A DNA stretch of 64,000 nucleotides from NCBI GenBank assembly GCA_937968015.1, contig CALBSO010000085.1, forward strand, positions 1-64,000. The letters are read 5' to 3'. This document shows, piece by piece, positions 18,106 through 29,477 of the stretch. The DNA is from an uncultured Thermomicrobia bacterium (lineage in GTDB: Bacteria; Chloroflexota; Chloroflexia; Thermomicrobiales; JALYUS01). The stretch's first letter is position 1. Each line of letters begins with the position of its first letter. Made by a program: the position numbers and the translations under genes. The notes under the pieces were generated by a model. That model did no database searches and was not told the DNA's origin. It saw only the letters and a list, made by a program, of their open reading frames with translations.

Positions 18106-18133
18106 ATTGTAGCAAGATACCCTGCCGTGGCAA
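18106..18133 (-). promoter_or_regulatory. Promoter for the coxG-S-L-M unit
   Basis: On the minus strand, TTGCCA (18133-18128) and TACAAT (18111-18106) are separated by 16 bases. The predicted start gives a leader of roughly 85-90 bases before coxG. Confidence 0.5.
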
Positions 18134-18178
18134 GGTGCATCAACTTGATATAGTCTAACGCTACATGGATGGGGGTGG

Positions 18179-18940
18179 CTAGATGCCGAGATAGGCGGTG
18201 CGGATTGCGTCGCTCGCGAGGAGGTCCGCCGATGCGCCTCCATGCGTGATGTGGCCTGTATCGAGGACATAGCCGCGACTCGCTTGTTCGAGCGCGGCTT
18301 GGATATCCTGCTCCACGATCAGCATTGTCCGTCCCTGTGCTTGCACGGTCTTGATGACATCAAAGATCGTATCCACCATGATCGGCGAGAGGCCAAGCGA
18401 CAGTTCATCAATCATTAGCAGGTGCGGTCGGGCCATCAGACCGCGACCGATCGCGACCATCTGCTGCTCGCCGCCGGAGAGTTTGCCCGCGAGTTGATTG
18501 AGGCGTTCCTCGACGCGCGGGAAGAGCGCGAGCACCTGTGCGAAATCCTGCCGGATCGCCGCCGCGCCATCGGTGCGGCTGAACGCACCCATCATCAGGT
18601 TTTCTCGCACCGTCATGCCAACGAAGAGCCGCCGGCCCTGCGGCACATGGCAGATGCCCGCGTGCACGAATCGCCTGGATGGCTGGTGCGTGAGATCGGC
18701 GCCATTGACGCGGATGCTGCCGGACAGTGGGTTCATCAGTCCGGAAAGCGCATTCAGCAGCGTGCTCTTGCCTGCGCCGTTCGAGCCGACGAGCGCGACC
18801 GTTTCGCCGGGATAGATGACGAGATCAACGTCCCAGAGCACCTGGACATCACCATACGCGACGTTCAGTCCGCGCACTTCCAGGAGCGGCGGGGCATCAC
18901 GCCGGGTGTCGGTGGTCGTAGGGGTCGGTGGCGAAGCCAT
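18179..18940 (-). CDS. livF: ABC transporter ATPase, LivF-type
   Basis: This 253-residue ATPase has Walker A GSNGAGKST, signature LSGGEQQM and Walker B LLMIDELSLGLSP, all as in LivF. With LivG it powers import through the LivH/LivM permease. The start ATG overlaps the livG stop by one base (TGATG). A GTG one codon earlier is an alternative. The system belongs to the hydrophobic amino acid uptake family, whose members also import urea, amides and aromatic acids. Confidence 0.92.
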   Translation of the reverse strand: MASPPTPTTTDTRRDAPPLLEVRGLNVAYGDVQVLWDVDLVIYPGETVALVGSNGAGKSTLLNALSGLMNPLSGSIRVNGADLTHQPSRRFVHAGICHVPQGRRLFVGMTVRENLMMGAFSRTDGAAAIRQDFAQVLALFPRVEERLNQLAGKLSGGEQQMVAIGRGLMARPHLLMIDELSLGLSPIMVDTIFDVIKTVQAQGRTMLIVEQDIQAALEQASRGYVLDTGHITHGGASADLLASDAIRTAYLGI

Positions 18941-19797
18941 CACGCATGTATCTCCGGTTCAATGCCGACGATTGCCGCCGGATCAATCCCCTCGTCGAGC
19001 ACCTTCTGGGCATATCGTTTGCCGAGATACGCCTCGATGACCAGCGGATTGTTGATGACCTCCGCCGGTTTGCCCTCCGCGATATTCGCGCCCGCGTCCA
19101 TCACGAAGACGCGATCCGAGACGCCCATGATCGCCTTCATGACATGCTCGATGATCATCACGCTCACGCCACTCTCGCGCACGCGCCGCACGAGGTCCAT
19201 TGCCCCCTCAATCTCCACGAGATTGAGGCCGGCCATCACTTCGTCCAGGAGCAAAACTTCCGGTTCCATTGCGAGCGCCTTCGCCAGTTCGAGCCGCTTG
19301 CGGTCGGCGATCGTCAACGCATCGGCGGCGTGATCCCCCACGCGCGATAGGCCGACGAACTCCAGCACCTCATCGGCCTTGGCGGCTGCCGCGCTCACAC
19401 TGCCGCGATTGCCCGTACCAAAGAGCGCCCCAACCGTGACATTTTCACGCACCGACATGTTCTGGAATGGCTTGACGACTTGCCAGGTGCGCGCGATCCC
19501 CATCTGGCCGATCCGATAGGCGCGCGTCTTCGTTAGCACGGACGACACACCGCGCATCAGGCCGCGCGACTCGCCGCTCCCGCCTCCATACAGGTCTTTA
19601 CCATGGAAGAGGATGCGCCCCGTTGTCGGTGGATCAACGCCAGTAATCGTGTTGATGAGCGTCGTCTTCCCCGCGCCGTTCGGGCCGATCAGCCCAAGGA
19701 TTTCGCCCCGGCGCAACTCGAACGACGCATCCCGCAACGCGGTGACGCCGCCGAAGACCTTGCTCACATGTTCCGCCGCCAGCACTACCTCCGTCAC
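18940..19797 (-). CDS. livG: ABC transporter ATPase, LivG-type
   Basis: This 285-residue ATPase has Walker A GPNGAGKTT, the LivG-specific long insert before GIARTWQVVKPFQNMSV, and a Walker B of the type VLLLDEVMAGLN. Its signature motif is degenerate, reading LTIADRKRLELAKAL where LSGG is usual (LPYGxQRRLEIARAL in typical LivG), which is normal for this subfamily. It is the partner of LivF. Confidence 0.92.
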   Translation of the reverse strand: MTEVVLAAEHVSKVFGGVTALRDASFELRRGEILGLIGPNGAGKTTLINTITGVDPPTTGRILFHGKDLYGGGSGESRGLMRGVSSVLTKTRAYRIGQMGIARTWQVVKPFQNMSVRENVTVGALFGTGNRGSVSAAAAKADEVLEFVGLSRVGDHAADALTIADRKRLELAKALAMEPEVLLLDEVMAGLNLVEIEGAMDLVRRVRESGVSVMIIEHVMKAIMGVSDRVFVMDAGANIAEGKPAEVINNPLVIEAYLGKRYAQKVLDEGIDPAAIVGIEPEIHA

Positions 19798-19817
19798 TCA
19801 GGCTCCTCTTCCCTTCT

Positions 19818-20855
19818 TCATACACGGTACTGGCGCAGGTTGCGGACGAAGATGCGCCACGCGAACTTCTGCCGGACGAGATAGACGATGCCGCGCGGCA
19901 TGAGCAGCACGACGACGACAATCGCCGCACCGAACAGCACGGCATGGAGGTTGGTGAAGTTTTTCCAGAGCGTCTCCTGAATGAAGGTGAGCAGGGCCGC
20001 GCCAATGACGGGGCCAAGCGGCGTGCCGATGCCGCCAAGCACCGCCATGATGATGAGGCGGACATTCGTCGTCAGATCGAAGACCGTCGGCGGGTCAATC
20101 GTCGAGTGCCAGTATGCATACAGGCCACCCGCGAGGCCGCACAATAGCGCGTTCAGCGCGAAGGCGACCACTTTGTACATCGTCGTGTTGATGCCCATGA
20201 CGAGCGCGGCGTCCTCGTTTTCGCGGATCGCGACGAGGCCAAAGCCAAGTTTCGAGCGCGCGATCAGGTATGTCACAATAATCGAGACGACGAGCAGGCC
20301 GAGAGCGACGTAGTAAAAGAGGTTAGGATCGTTCTTCAGTGGCAGATTGATGGGCTGGCTTGCCCCGAAAATCGCAAGGTTGTTGGTCAGTTCCCGCGTC
20401 ATGATCGCCACGCCGAGCGTGGCGATGGCGAAGTAATGGCCGCGCAGCCGCAACACCGGCAGACCGACGATGGCGCCATAGAGAAGCATTGCAAGGCCCC
20501 CGGCAAGCATTGCGGGGATGAAACTCCACGCGCCCCGCGTCATGAGTTCCGCCGTTACGTACGCGCCGCCGCCGAAGAAGGCGACATTGCCGAACGCGGC
20601 GTAGCCAGTGTAGCCGCCGATAATATTCCACGCAGTCGCCAGGATGCTGAGGATGAAGAGTTCCGTGAGCAGATTCATCCAGTATCCGGTCGCGTGGAGC
20701 GGCACAAGCACCATTATTGGCAACGAGACGAGCGCGCAAATGAGCAGGACGCGATCGACGATCGTCGCCGTCGTACGACGCTTCTTCGCGCCCGGTCCTG
20801 CGGGTGATTCCTGCTCGCTGGAGCGGCGGACGAGAGGTTCGGCAGTATCAGCCAT
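19818..20855 (-). CDS. livM: Branched-chain amino acid-type ABC permease, LivM
   Basis: This 345-residue inner-membrane protein has a charged cytoplasmic N-terminus of about 30 residues, then around nine to ten hydrophobic helices. The GGYTGYAAFGNVAFFGGGAYV segment (shown in parts: GGYTGYAAFG, then FFGGGAYV) and the ATPase-contacting loop AIRENEDAALVMGIN are LivM hallmarks. It pairs with LivH as the transport channel. Its start touches the LivH stop. Confidence 0.93.
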   Translation of the reverse strand: MADTAEPLVRRSSEQESPAGPGAKKRRTTATIVDRVLLICALVSLPIMVLVPLHATGYWMNLLTELFILSILATAWNIIGGYTGYAAFGNVAFFGGGAYVTAELMTRGAWSFIPAMLAGGLAMLLYGAIVGLPVLRLRGHYFAIATLGVAIMTRELTNNLAIFGASQPINLPLKNDPNLFYYVALGLLVVSIIVTYLIARSKLGFGLVAIRENEDAALVMGINTTMYKVVAFALNALLCGLAGGLYAYWHSTIDPPTVFDLTTNVRLIIMAVLGGIGTPLGPVIGAALLTFIQETLWKNFTNLHAVLFGAAIVVVVLLMPRGIVYLVRQKFAWRIFVRNLRQYRV

Positions 20856-21742
20856 TAGCGGTAATATTCCTTCCCCATCAGCCCGTTCGGACGGAAGACG
20901 AGCAGAAGGACGAGGACGAGAAAGGTGATCGCGTCCTTATAGCCCGCGCCGAGGACAACGGATCCGATCGTCTCGATCAACCCAAAGAGCAGGCCACCGA
21001 CGAGCACCGCCGGGATGCTGCCCAGCCCGCCGAGGACGCAGATCACGAACGCGCGGATCGTGTATGACGAGCCGATGGACGGGTCAAACGGCTGTGTGGC
21101 GCTGATCAGCGTGCCCGCGGCGGCGGCGAGCGCCGCGCCAAGCCCGAACGTGAGCGCATAGGTACGTGGGATGTTGACACCCATCAGTCGCGCGGCGGTC
21201 AGGTCCATCCCCATCGCGCGGATGGACGCACCGATCTTGGTCCGCGTCATAAACAGCGCGAGCAACCCGGTGATGGCACACGCGAGACCTAATGCGCCGA
21301 GTTTCGTGATCGGGATGATCGTGCTGCCGAGTTCAATGCTCTGCCCCGCGTAGGAGGGAGAAACGGAGCGAATGTCCGCCTTCCATTTATAGAGCGCGAG
21401 GTTGGTGACGAAGATCTCGATCCCGAATGTCAACAAAAGCGTGACGAGGAGCGGCGCACGGACGACGAAATTGATGATGCCGGCCTGCGTTGCATAGCCG
21501 ATGACGAAAAGAATCGCCGCAGCGATTGGCAGGACGAGGAATGGGTCGAGGTTCGTTGCGTCCCAAATAAAGAAGGTGATGAAGGCGCCGAGCATGATAA
21601 AAGCGCCGTGGGCGAGATTGACGATATTCAGGATGCCCCAGACGATCGAGAAACCGAGCGCGACGAGCACGTAGACGCCGCCGATCAGGAGGCCATTGAC
21701 GATTTGCTGCGGCCAGAAGGACGGATGAAGGAGGAAATCCAT
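20855..21742 (-). CDS. livH: Branched-chain amino acid-type ABC permease, LivH
   Basis: This 295-residue permease starts at the ATG at 21742. The 86 codons before it in the same frame are Arg/Ser-rich shadow sequence over the binding-protein gene. It contains the typical NGLLIGGVYVLVALG start, the NLAHGAFIMLGAF segment and the cytoplasmic ATPase-contact region RAMGMDLTAARLMGVN. Eight or so transmembrane helices are visible. It forms the channel with LivM. Confidence 0.93.
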   Translation of the reverse strand: MDFLLHPSFWPQQIVNGLLIGGVYVLVALGFSIVWGILNIVNLAHGAFIMLGAFITFFIWDATNLDPFLVLPIAAAILFVIGYATQAGIINFVVRAPLLVTLLLTFGIEIFVTNLALYKWKADIRSVSPSYAGQSIELGSTIIPITKLGALGLACAITGLLALFMTRTKIGASIRAMGMDLTAARLMGVNIPRTYALTFGLGAALAAAAGTLISATQPFDPSIGSSYTIRAFVICVLGGLGSIPAVLVGGLLFGLIETIGSVVLGAGYKDAITFLVLVLLLVFRPNGLMGKEYYR

Positions 21743-21815
21743 GTGCGGTGGTCCTTCCCGGTACGGAAGCGGCCCCGGACGATGCCGGAGCCACCTATGG
21801 ACCGTTCGATCTGCG

Positions 21816-23241
21816 TTAGCGCTTGTCCCACGGGGGCGTCGGGTACTTGATCGCGCCGCTCGCCGCTTCCTTCGGCCAGACGGTGACCTTCTTGCCGCCC
21901 TGGATCTGCTCCGCCGCCATCGGCTTGTTCGCGTTGATGCCGCGGCTGTCGAACTTGACGTCCGCATAGAAGGACGTGAACTGGAGCGTCGCCAGCGCAT
22001 CCCGCACCTTTTCGGTATCGAGACTTCCGGCCTTCGTGATCGCCCGCTGGAAGCACTGGCCGGCGCAGGTGGATTCGGCGTTCTGATAGGCAGGGTCGTA
22101 ACCCGCGAACGCCTTGAACTTCGTCGCGTAATCTTGCGCGGTGCCGAACTGTTCGTCTTTAAACTTCAGGGATGGCGTCCACTGCGTGCCACCGAAGACG
22201 TATTCGGCGGCGTCTTTGAGCGAGGCGGTGAACTGCGGCAGCGCGGGGCCGACGCTGAAGCCGAACGCCTTCGGGTTGAACTTCAGTTCCTTCGATTGTT
22301 TCATTACGAGCGCGGCGGAGGCGTAATGGCCGGAGGAGAGAAAGATGTCCGGGTTCTTCGGCTTGATTTGCGTCAGTTGCGCGGAGACGTCCTTCGTGTC
22401 CGCCGGTACCTTGTCGTAGTAGACAATGTTGAGACTCCTTCGCGTAGGCCTGCGAGCCGTCCGCAACCTCGACCGAGAAGGTGTCGTTGTCCGCCAAAAT
22501 CGCGAGAGTCTTGATCGTCGGATCCTTGTCAAGGCAGGCGTCAATGATGCCGCGCAAGTAGTACTTGGCGGGCGTGATCGGACAGAAGACGTACTTGAAA
22601 CCGCGGTTGAAGATCGCCTCGGCCGCGCCGTTCGCCTCGACCATTGGCATCTTGTACTTCTCGGTGATTGCGCTGGCGGAGAGCGTTGGGCTGGTACCGT
22701 ACGGGCCGAGGACGAAGTTCACTTTGTCCTCGGTAATCAGTTTTTCCGTCAGTTTCGCGCTGGTGTCCGGGCTGGATTCGTCGTCGTAGAACTTGACATC
22801 TACCATGTATCGCTGGCTGCCGACCGCGATGCCGCCCGCGTCGTTGACGGTCTTTTTCCAAAAGTTGTAGCCGTCTCGCGTCAGTCCACCTTCGTTGGCG
22901 CTCGCGCCGGTGAGCGAGACTGCCGCGCCGAAGCGAATCGTCCCGGCGACCGGGCCACTCGGCGCGGCGGCGCTCCCAGCCGCCGTTGTCGCGCTCGTCG
23001 CCACCGAAGCGGCCGGTGCGGTGGTCGCGGCGCCGCCCGTCGTTGCGGCGGGTGCGGCGGTACCGTTTGTCGCCGCGGCTGTCGCGGGCGTACTTGCCGC
23101 GCCCGCCTTCGTCGCGGCGGCGGTGGCTGCCGGCGTCGCGGTGCTGCTGCCACCACAGGCCGCGAGAATGGCGGCAGCCGCGCTGCCCGCGATACCACTC
23201 AGGAAGACGCGCCGTGTCACACGATACCGCGAATCTGTCAT
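21816..23241 (-). pseudogene. ABC substrate-binding lipoprotein (LivJ-like), frameshifted
   Basis: Two overlapping reading frames together encode one family-typical periplasmic binding protein of about 475 residues. The first starts at 23241 with a twin-arginine-like RRVFLSG signal and the lipobox LAAC, then an Ala/Thr-rich linker, then IRFGAAVSLTGA. Homology breaks at about 22431-22436 after AYAKES and resumes in the next frame at LNIVYYDKVPADTKD, running to 21816. One inserted or two missing bases would explain it. The rest of the transporter is intact, so a sequencing or assembly error is as likely as real inactivation. It would supply substrate to LivHMGF. Confidence 0.85.
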
Positions 23242-23336
23242 TGTCAAGCCTCTTTGCTTTCCGCGATCTTGAGTGTCGCATGCGGGCGGGCGCGCTCCAT
23301 TGCGCCCCCAAGCGTTTTCCATGTCGCCTGACCACT

Positions 23337-23342
23337 AGTGTA
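23337..23342 (-). promoter_or_regulatory. -10 element candidate for the binding-protein/liv genes
   Basis: GCTACACTAG occurs on the minus strand here and again on the plus strand at 23436-23445 before secA. TACACT would be the -10 with a conserved GC before it. Neither copy has a clear -35 hexamer. Confidence 0.3.
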
Positions 23343-23437
23343 GCACAATGGAGTACACGGTGCGTCCACGGCGCCCAGAATCGCCACCATCGCCCATGCA
23401 CGACCGGATGCGGGTGGTACGGACGGCACAATTCGGC

Positions 23438-23443
23438 TACACT
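23438..23443 (+). promoter_or_regulatory. -10 element candidate for secA
   Basis: TACACT in the context GCTACACTAG, about 80 bases before the secA start, mirrors the divergent copy at 23337-23342. The 280-base gap between the divergent genes holds no other feature that I can support. Confidence 0.3.
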
Positions 23444-23521
23444 AGGGCATGGGAAGCGTGTTATTCACGTTTCTTACCATGTATGAGATTGTGCGGATTG
23501 CACACGAGCGAGGCGATAGCA

Positions 23522-26164
<2,643 letters not shown>

Positions 26165-26188
26165 AGCCGGAATACCAGGCACGCGGCG

Positions 26189-26425
26189 CTAAAATTCCGG
26201 GTCATATCCTCGGAAATCGCGCACGATGTCCGCGACTTGTTCGGCGAATGTGCCCAATGCCTTGCGCCGTGACGCCGTGAGATAGCCGAAGAGGATGACC
26301 ACCACGAGGAGCACGCCCCAAATCCCGACGCCCCGGCGCTTCTCGGCATCCATCGCTCTGGCTCCGCCTTCATCGCCGTCCGTCGGCTCGTGCGTGATGA
26401 CGTCGAGGAGTTCAGGGTTGTTCAT
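26189..26425 (-). CDS. Small single-pass membrane protein, unknown function
   Basis: This 78-residue product starts at the ATG at 26425, preceded by AGGAGTG. It has an acidic N-terminal half, one hydrophobic helix (GVGIWGVLLVVVILFGYL) near residues 36-53, then a basic SRRKA turn and a cytoplasmic-looking tail. It begins 4 bases after the stop of the next small gene, so the two form a unit. I do not recognise a family. Confidence 0.65.
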   Translation of the reverse strand: MNNPELLDVITHEPTDGDEGGARAMDAEKRRGVGIWGVLLVVVILFGYLTASRRKALGTFAEQVADIVRDFRGYDPEF

Positions 26426-26429
26426 GGCA

Positions 26430-26663
26430 TCACTCCTGTGCAGCCATCGGCGCATCGTTGGTCAATTGCGCGGCGACGGCTTTGCGTTGATCGCTCGTCA
26501 TCGAGACGATGAGATCGGCGACGATACGGTTGGCGAGGTCGGTTCGCTCCTCCGGCGTCATCAACTCAATCGCCTGCGCCGCGACCTCGCGGATCGCTTG
26601 CACCCGCTCCTCCGGTGTCATATTACCGATGACCGTATCAACAACGCTCCGCAATAATCCCAT
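26430..26663 (-). CDS. Small helical-repeat protein, unknown function
   Basis: This 77-residue product starts at an ATG with AAGGAG about 10 bases upstream. It contains three imperfect repeats of about 20 residues. Two begin MTPEER and the third begins MTSDQR. Each continues as an amphipathic helix rich in Ala, Val and Ile. The repeats suggest a small helical bundle or a binding protein. It precedes the membrane gene at 26189-26425 and was presumably co-transcribed with it, divergent from the phosphoesterase. No family is recognised. Confidence 0.65.
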   Translation of the reverse strand: MGLLRSVVDTVIGNMTPEERVQAIREVAAQAIELMTPEERTDLANRIVADLIVSMTSDQRKAVAAQLTNDAPMAAQE

Positions 26664-26776
26664 GCGACTGTGGCTCCTTATCCAGCGGCGCGATGCGCGC
26701 CACAAGGCGGACGGAAGTATACCATAGCCCGGAAGCGCGCTTGTTCATTCGGTATCAGGCGTGCGAGACTACGGGC

Positions 26777-27502
26777 ATGACGCGAACACTCGTACTCACC
26801 GACATCCACGCAAATAAGGATGCACTCGATGCGGTCATCGCTGATGCGGGGAACGCGGACCGTATCTGGTGCCTCGGCGATCTCGTCGGCTATGGCCCGG
26901 AACCCGCCGCCTGCATTGCGTGGGCACGGGAGCACTGCGACATCGTCTTGTCCGGCAATCACGACTATGCCGTCTTCGAGCCGTCGGTCGTCCAGGATTT
27001 CAACCCGAACGCGGCGCTTGCGGCGGAATGGACGCGCGCGCAACTGAGTGAGGACGAGATCGCTTATCTCCGGTCGTTGCCCTCGCTGATCGAGGTGGAC
27101 GGCGTGACGCTCGCCCACGCCAGCCCGGCCGATCCAATCTGGACGTATATTCTCACGGTCGTCGAGGCGCGCGAAGCATTCACCGCATTCAGTGGCGCGC
27201 TCTGCTTCGTCGGGCACACGCATGTCGCGGCGTGCTACGCGGAGACGGAGGTGATGATGGCACACGTGCCGGTCGTCAACGACGAGCCATTCTCCCTTGT
27301 GAATGGCCGATTCATCATCAATCCGGGCAGTGTCGGGCAACCACGAGATCGCGATCCGCGCGCGGCATATCTCTGGTATGACGCGGACGCGCACACCGTG
27401 ACGTGGAAGCGCGTCGAGTACGACATCGCGGCGGTACAAGCGAAGATTCTTCAAGCGGGCTTACCGGAACGTCTCGCCTCTCGCCTCGCCATCGGGCACT
27501 GA
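26777..27502 (+). CDS. Metallophosphoesterase, YfcE/DUF4269-type
   Basis: This 241-residue calcineurin-like phosphoesterase has the five motifs in order: DIHAN near the start, GDLVGYGP, GNHDYAV, a central His region LAHASP, and GHTHVA. Two metals would be bound by these Asp, His and Asn residues. The ATG at 26777 gives MTRTLVLTDIHAN. The frame extends upstream to 26693 with no conservation. The substrate is unknown. Similar small proteins hydrolyse phosphodiesters or protein phosphates. Confidence 0.88.
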   Translation: MTRTLVLTDIHANKDALDAVIADAGNADRIWCLGDLVGYGPEPAACIAWAREHCDIVLSGNHDYAVFEPSVVQDFNPNAALAAEWTRAQLSEDEIAYLRSLPSLIEVDGVTLAHASPADPIWTYILTVVEAREAFTAFSGALCFVGHTHVAACYAETEVMMAHVPVVNDEPFSLVNGRFIINPGSVGQPRDRDPRAAYLWYDADAHTVTWKRVEYDIAAVQAKILQAGLPERLASRLAIGH

Positions 27503-27580
27503 GTTTGCGGCCCGATTCGGGCGGGACTATACTCTCGCATGGTCTTGGCGGTCTGATTGTGAGCGAGAGGGATCCAGCGC

Positions 27581-28045
27581 GTGCCACAGCAATCTCAGAT
27601 CCGGCTGCACCGGCAACTCGTCGTCGCGATCAATGGTGGCGCGGTTGATCCGATCATTCTCGATCTCGCCGCGACGATCAGCAAGCGAGACCGCACGCAG
27701 GTCGCGGTCGTCTATGTCGTTGAAGTCAGCCAGCAATTGCCGGTGGATGCGGACTTGCCGAATGAATTGGATCGTGGCGAGCGCGTGCTGATCGCCGCCG
27801 AGCGGACCGCGCGCGACCGGGGGCTGCGCGCGACCTATGATGTCCTCCAGGCGCGTTCGGTCGGGGCGGCGATTGTGGACGAAGCGGTGCAGCGTGGCGC
27901 GGATTTGATCGTCCTCGGCGCGGAACTGCGCGAGAAGTACGGCGAGCCGACCTATGGCTCGACCGTGCCATATGTCTTAATGCACGCGATGTGTGAGGTC
28001 TGGATCTGTCGCGTGCCGCTTACTGTGCCACCGATGGCCCGGTAA
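27581..28045 (+). CDS. Universal stress protein (UspA) domain protein
   Basis: This 154-residue protein has one UspA fold. It starts LVVAINGGAVDPIILDLA, continues with a long Arg-rich helix, and ends with ADLIVLGAE, then GSTVPYVLMHAMCEVWICR. The glycine-rich ATP-binding loop GxxGS...V is only partly kept (GEPTYGSTV). It sits directly upstream of two TrkA-type genes in the same direction. A TATACT at 27527-27532 with TTTGCG 18 bases earlier could be its promoter. A role in controlling potassium uptake is an inference from position. Confidence 0.8.
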   Translation: MPQQSQIRLHRQLVVAINGGAVDPIILDLAATISKRDRTQVAVVYVVEVSQQLPVDADLPNELDRGERVLIAAERTARDRGLRATYDVLQARSVGAAIVDEAVQRGADLIVLGAELREKYGEPTYGSTVPYVLMHAMCEVWICRVPLTVPPMAR

Positions 28046-28083
28046 CGCGTCCGGGCATCAGGGAAGGGAACAGGTGACCGCTC

Positions 28084-28548
28084 ATGCAGGAGATACGGCC
28101 GAGAAACAACCGCCAGACCGATGTCGTCATTCTCGGCTGCGGGCGCGTTGGATCCCGACTGGCGACAATGATGGACGGCGATGGGTTCGATGTTACCGTC
28201 ATTGATACGGACAGTTACGCCTTTCGCCGCTTGCCGGAAACGTTCCGCGGGCGGACGATTCTCGGCACCGGCATTGATGAAGATGTCCTCCGGCGCGCCG
28301 GCATCGAGGGCGCGCGGACGTTCATCGCGGTCACGAACGACGACAATCCCAATATCATGGCCGCACAGATCGCGCAGACGGTTTTCCGCGTGCCGGAGGT
28401 TCTCGCGCGGGTCTACGATGTTGAACGAGCGAACGTCTACGCGCAACTCGGCCTGAAAACCATTTGCCCAACGGCGACCATCGCACAGTTGTTCCACGAG
28501 CAGGTCACACAACGCCCCCATGCCCCGGGTGCTTCGAGCGGATCATAA
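28084..28548 (+). CDS. TrkA-N (RCK_N) domain protein, first of two
   Basis: This 154-residue protein is a single RCK_N Rossmann domain with VVILGCGRVGSRLA, the acidic nucleotide-binding VIDTD and a conserved AVTNDDNPNIMAAQIA. There is no C-terminal RCK_C domain. Such proteins bind NAD(H) or ATP and gate K+ channels and transporters. The second TrkA gene starts 12 bases after its stop. No channel gene is next to it. Confidence 0.88.
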   Translation: MQEIRPRNNRQTDVVILGCGRVGSRLATMMDGDGFDVTVIDTDSYAFRRLPETFRGRTILGTGIDEDVLRRAGIEGARTFIAVTNDDNPNIMAAQIAQTVFRVPEVLARVYDVERANVYAQLGLKTICPTATIAQLFHEQVTQRPHAPGASSGS

Positions 28549-28560
28549 GGGAGCAGACGC

Positions 28561-29229
28561 GTGTATATCGTGGTCGTCGGTGGCGGCAAGGTCGGCTATT
28601 ATCTGACGAAGACCCTCGTGACCGAGGGGTACGAGGTGTTGCTGATCGAGAAAGATGCCGCGAAGGTCCAGACATGGAGCGAGCGGTTCGGCGCTGTCGT
28701 GTTGCACGGGGACGGGTGCGAGGTGGCCGTCCTTGAGAAGGCGGGCGTTGCCCGTGCGGATGTCTTGATCGCGACGACGGGCCACGACGAGGACAACCTC
28801 GTGGTCGCGCAATTGGGACAGAATCTGTTTAAGGTGCCGAAGGTGATCGCGCGGATCAACAACCCAAAAAACGAGGACATCTTCCGCCGCCTCGGCGTGA
28901 TGTTTACGGTCAGTCAGACCAACATCATCCTGAACCGGATCGAGGAGGAAATCCCCCACCGTCCGCTGATTCACCTCAGCACCCTCCGGCACGCCGATCT
29001 GGCGATTGTCGAGGTGGATATTGAAGACGACGCGCCGGTCGTCGGGCAGGAGATCCGCGCGGTACGCTTTCCGCCGGACACGATTGTTGCCGCTGTCGTG
29101 CGGGAGAATACCCTGGTCATGCCGCGGGGCGAGACGCGGTTCGCGTCCGGTGACCGCGTGATCGCCCTGACGCGCCGCGCTCATGAAGAGAAATTGCGTG
29201 ATGCACTGGTCGGGGACGCGGCTCCGTAG
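28561..29229 (+). CDS. TrkA/KtrA-type K+ uptake regulator, RCK_N and RCK_C
   Basis: This 222-residue protein has an RCK_N domain (IVVVGGGKVGYYLTKTL, LLIEKDAAKV, ATTGHDEDNLVVAQL) and a C-terminal RCK_C domain from about residue 140 (ADLAIVEVDIEDDAPVVGQEI ... RFASGDRVIALTR, given here in two parts). The GTG start has AAGGGAG upstream. RCK_C often binds a regulatory ligand such as cyclic-di-AMP. A putative cyclic-di-AMP receptor gene is present at 57806-58186 in this window, but no link is shown. Confidence 0.9.
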   Translation: MYIVVVGGGKVGYYLTKTLVTEGYEVLLIEKDAAKVQTWSERFGAVVLHGDGCEVAVLEKAGVARADVLIATTGHDEDNLVVAQLGQNLFKVPKVIARINNPKNEDIFRRLGVMFTVSQTNIILNRIEEEIPHRPLIHLSTLRHADLAIVEVDIEDDAPVVGQEIRAVRFPPDTIVAAVVRENTLVMPRGETRFASGDRVIALTRRAHEEKLRDALVGDAAP

Positions 29230-29477
29230 CCGTGCCTCCTCCGCTGCCTGTAGCCGATCCGTTTCCTGTGTCCTTCCTCAGCGCCTCTCCGTCAGACGAT
29301 TCGGGCGCCGCGCGTGTGGTCTCGCGGTCGAGAGGCGCGTCGCCCCAGGTATGCACGAATGTCCGCGTTGACGCGTTGACGCGCCAACGCGTTGTCCGCG
29401 GTAGTGTACAATGCGGCGAACGCGCGACCGCTGATGCGGGCGTACGTTCAATTGCGTGAAGGTACCGTGGGGATGGG

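Noticed and set aside
27509..27521. GCCCG-ATT-CGGGC as a terminator after the phosphoesterase
   Set aside because: The stem is only 5 bp with no T-run and overlaps a possible promoter spacer.
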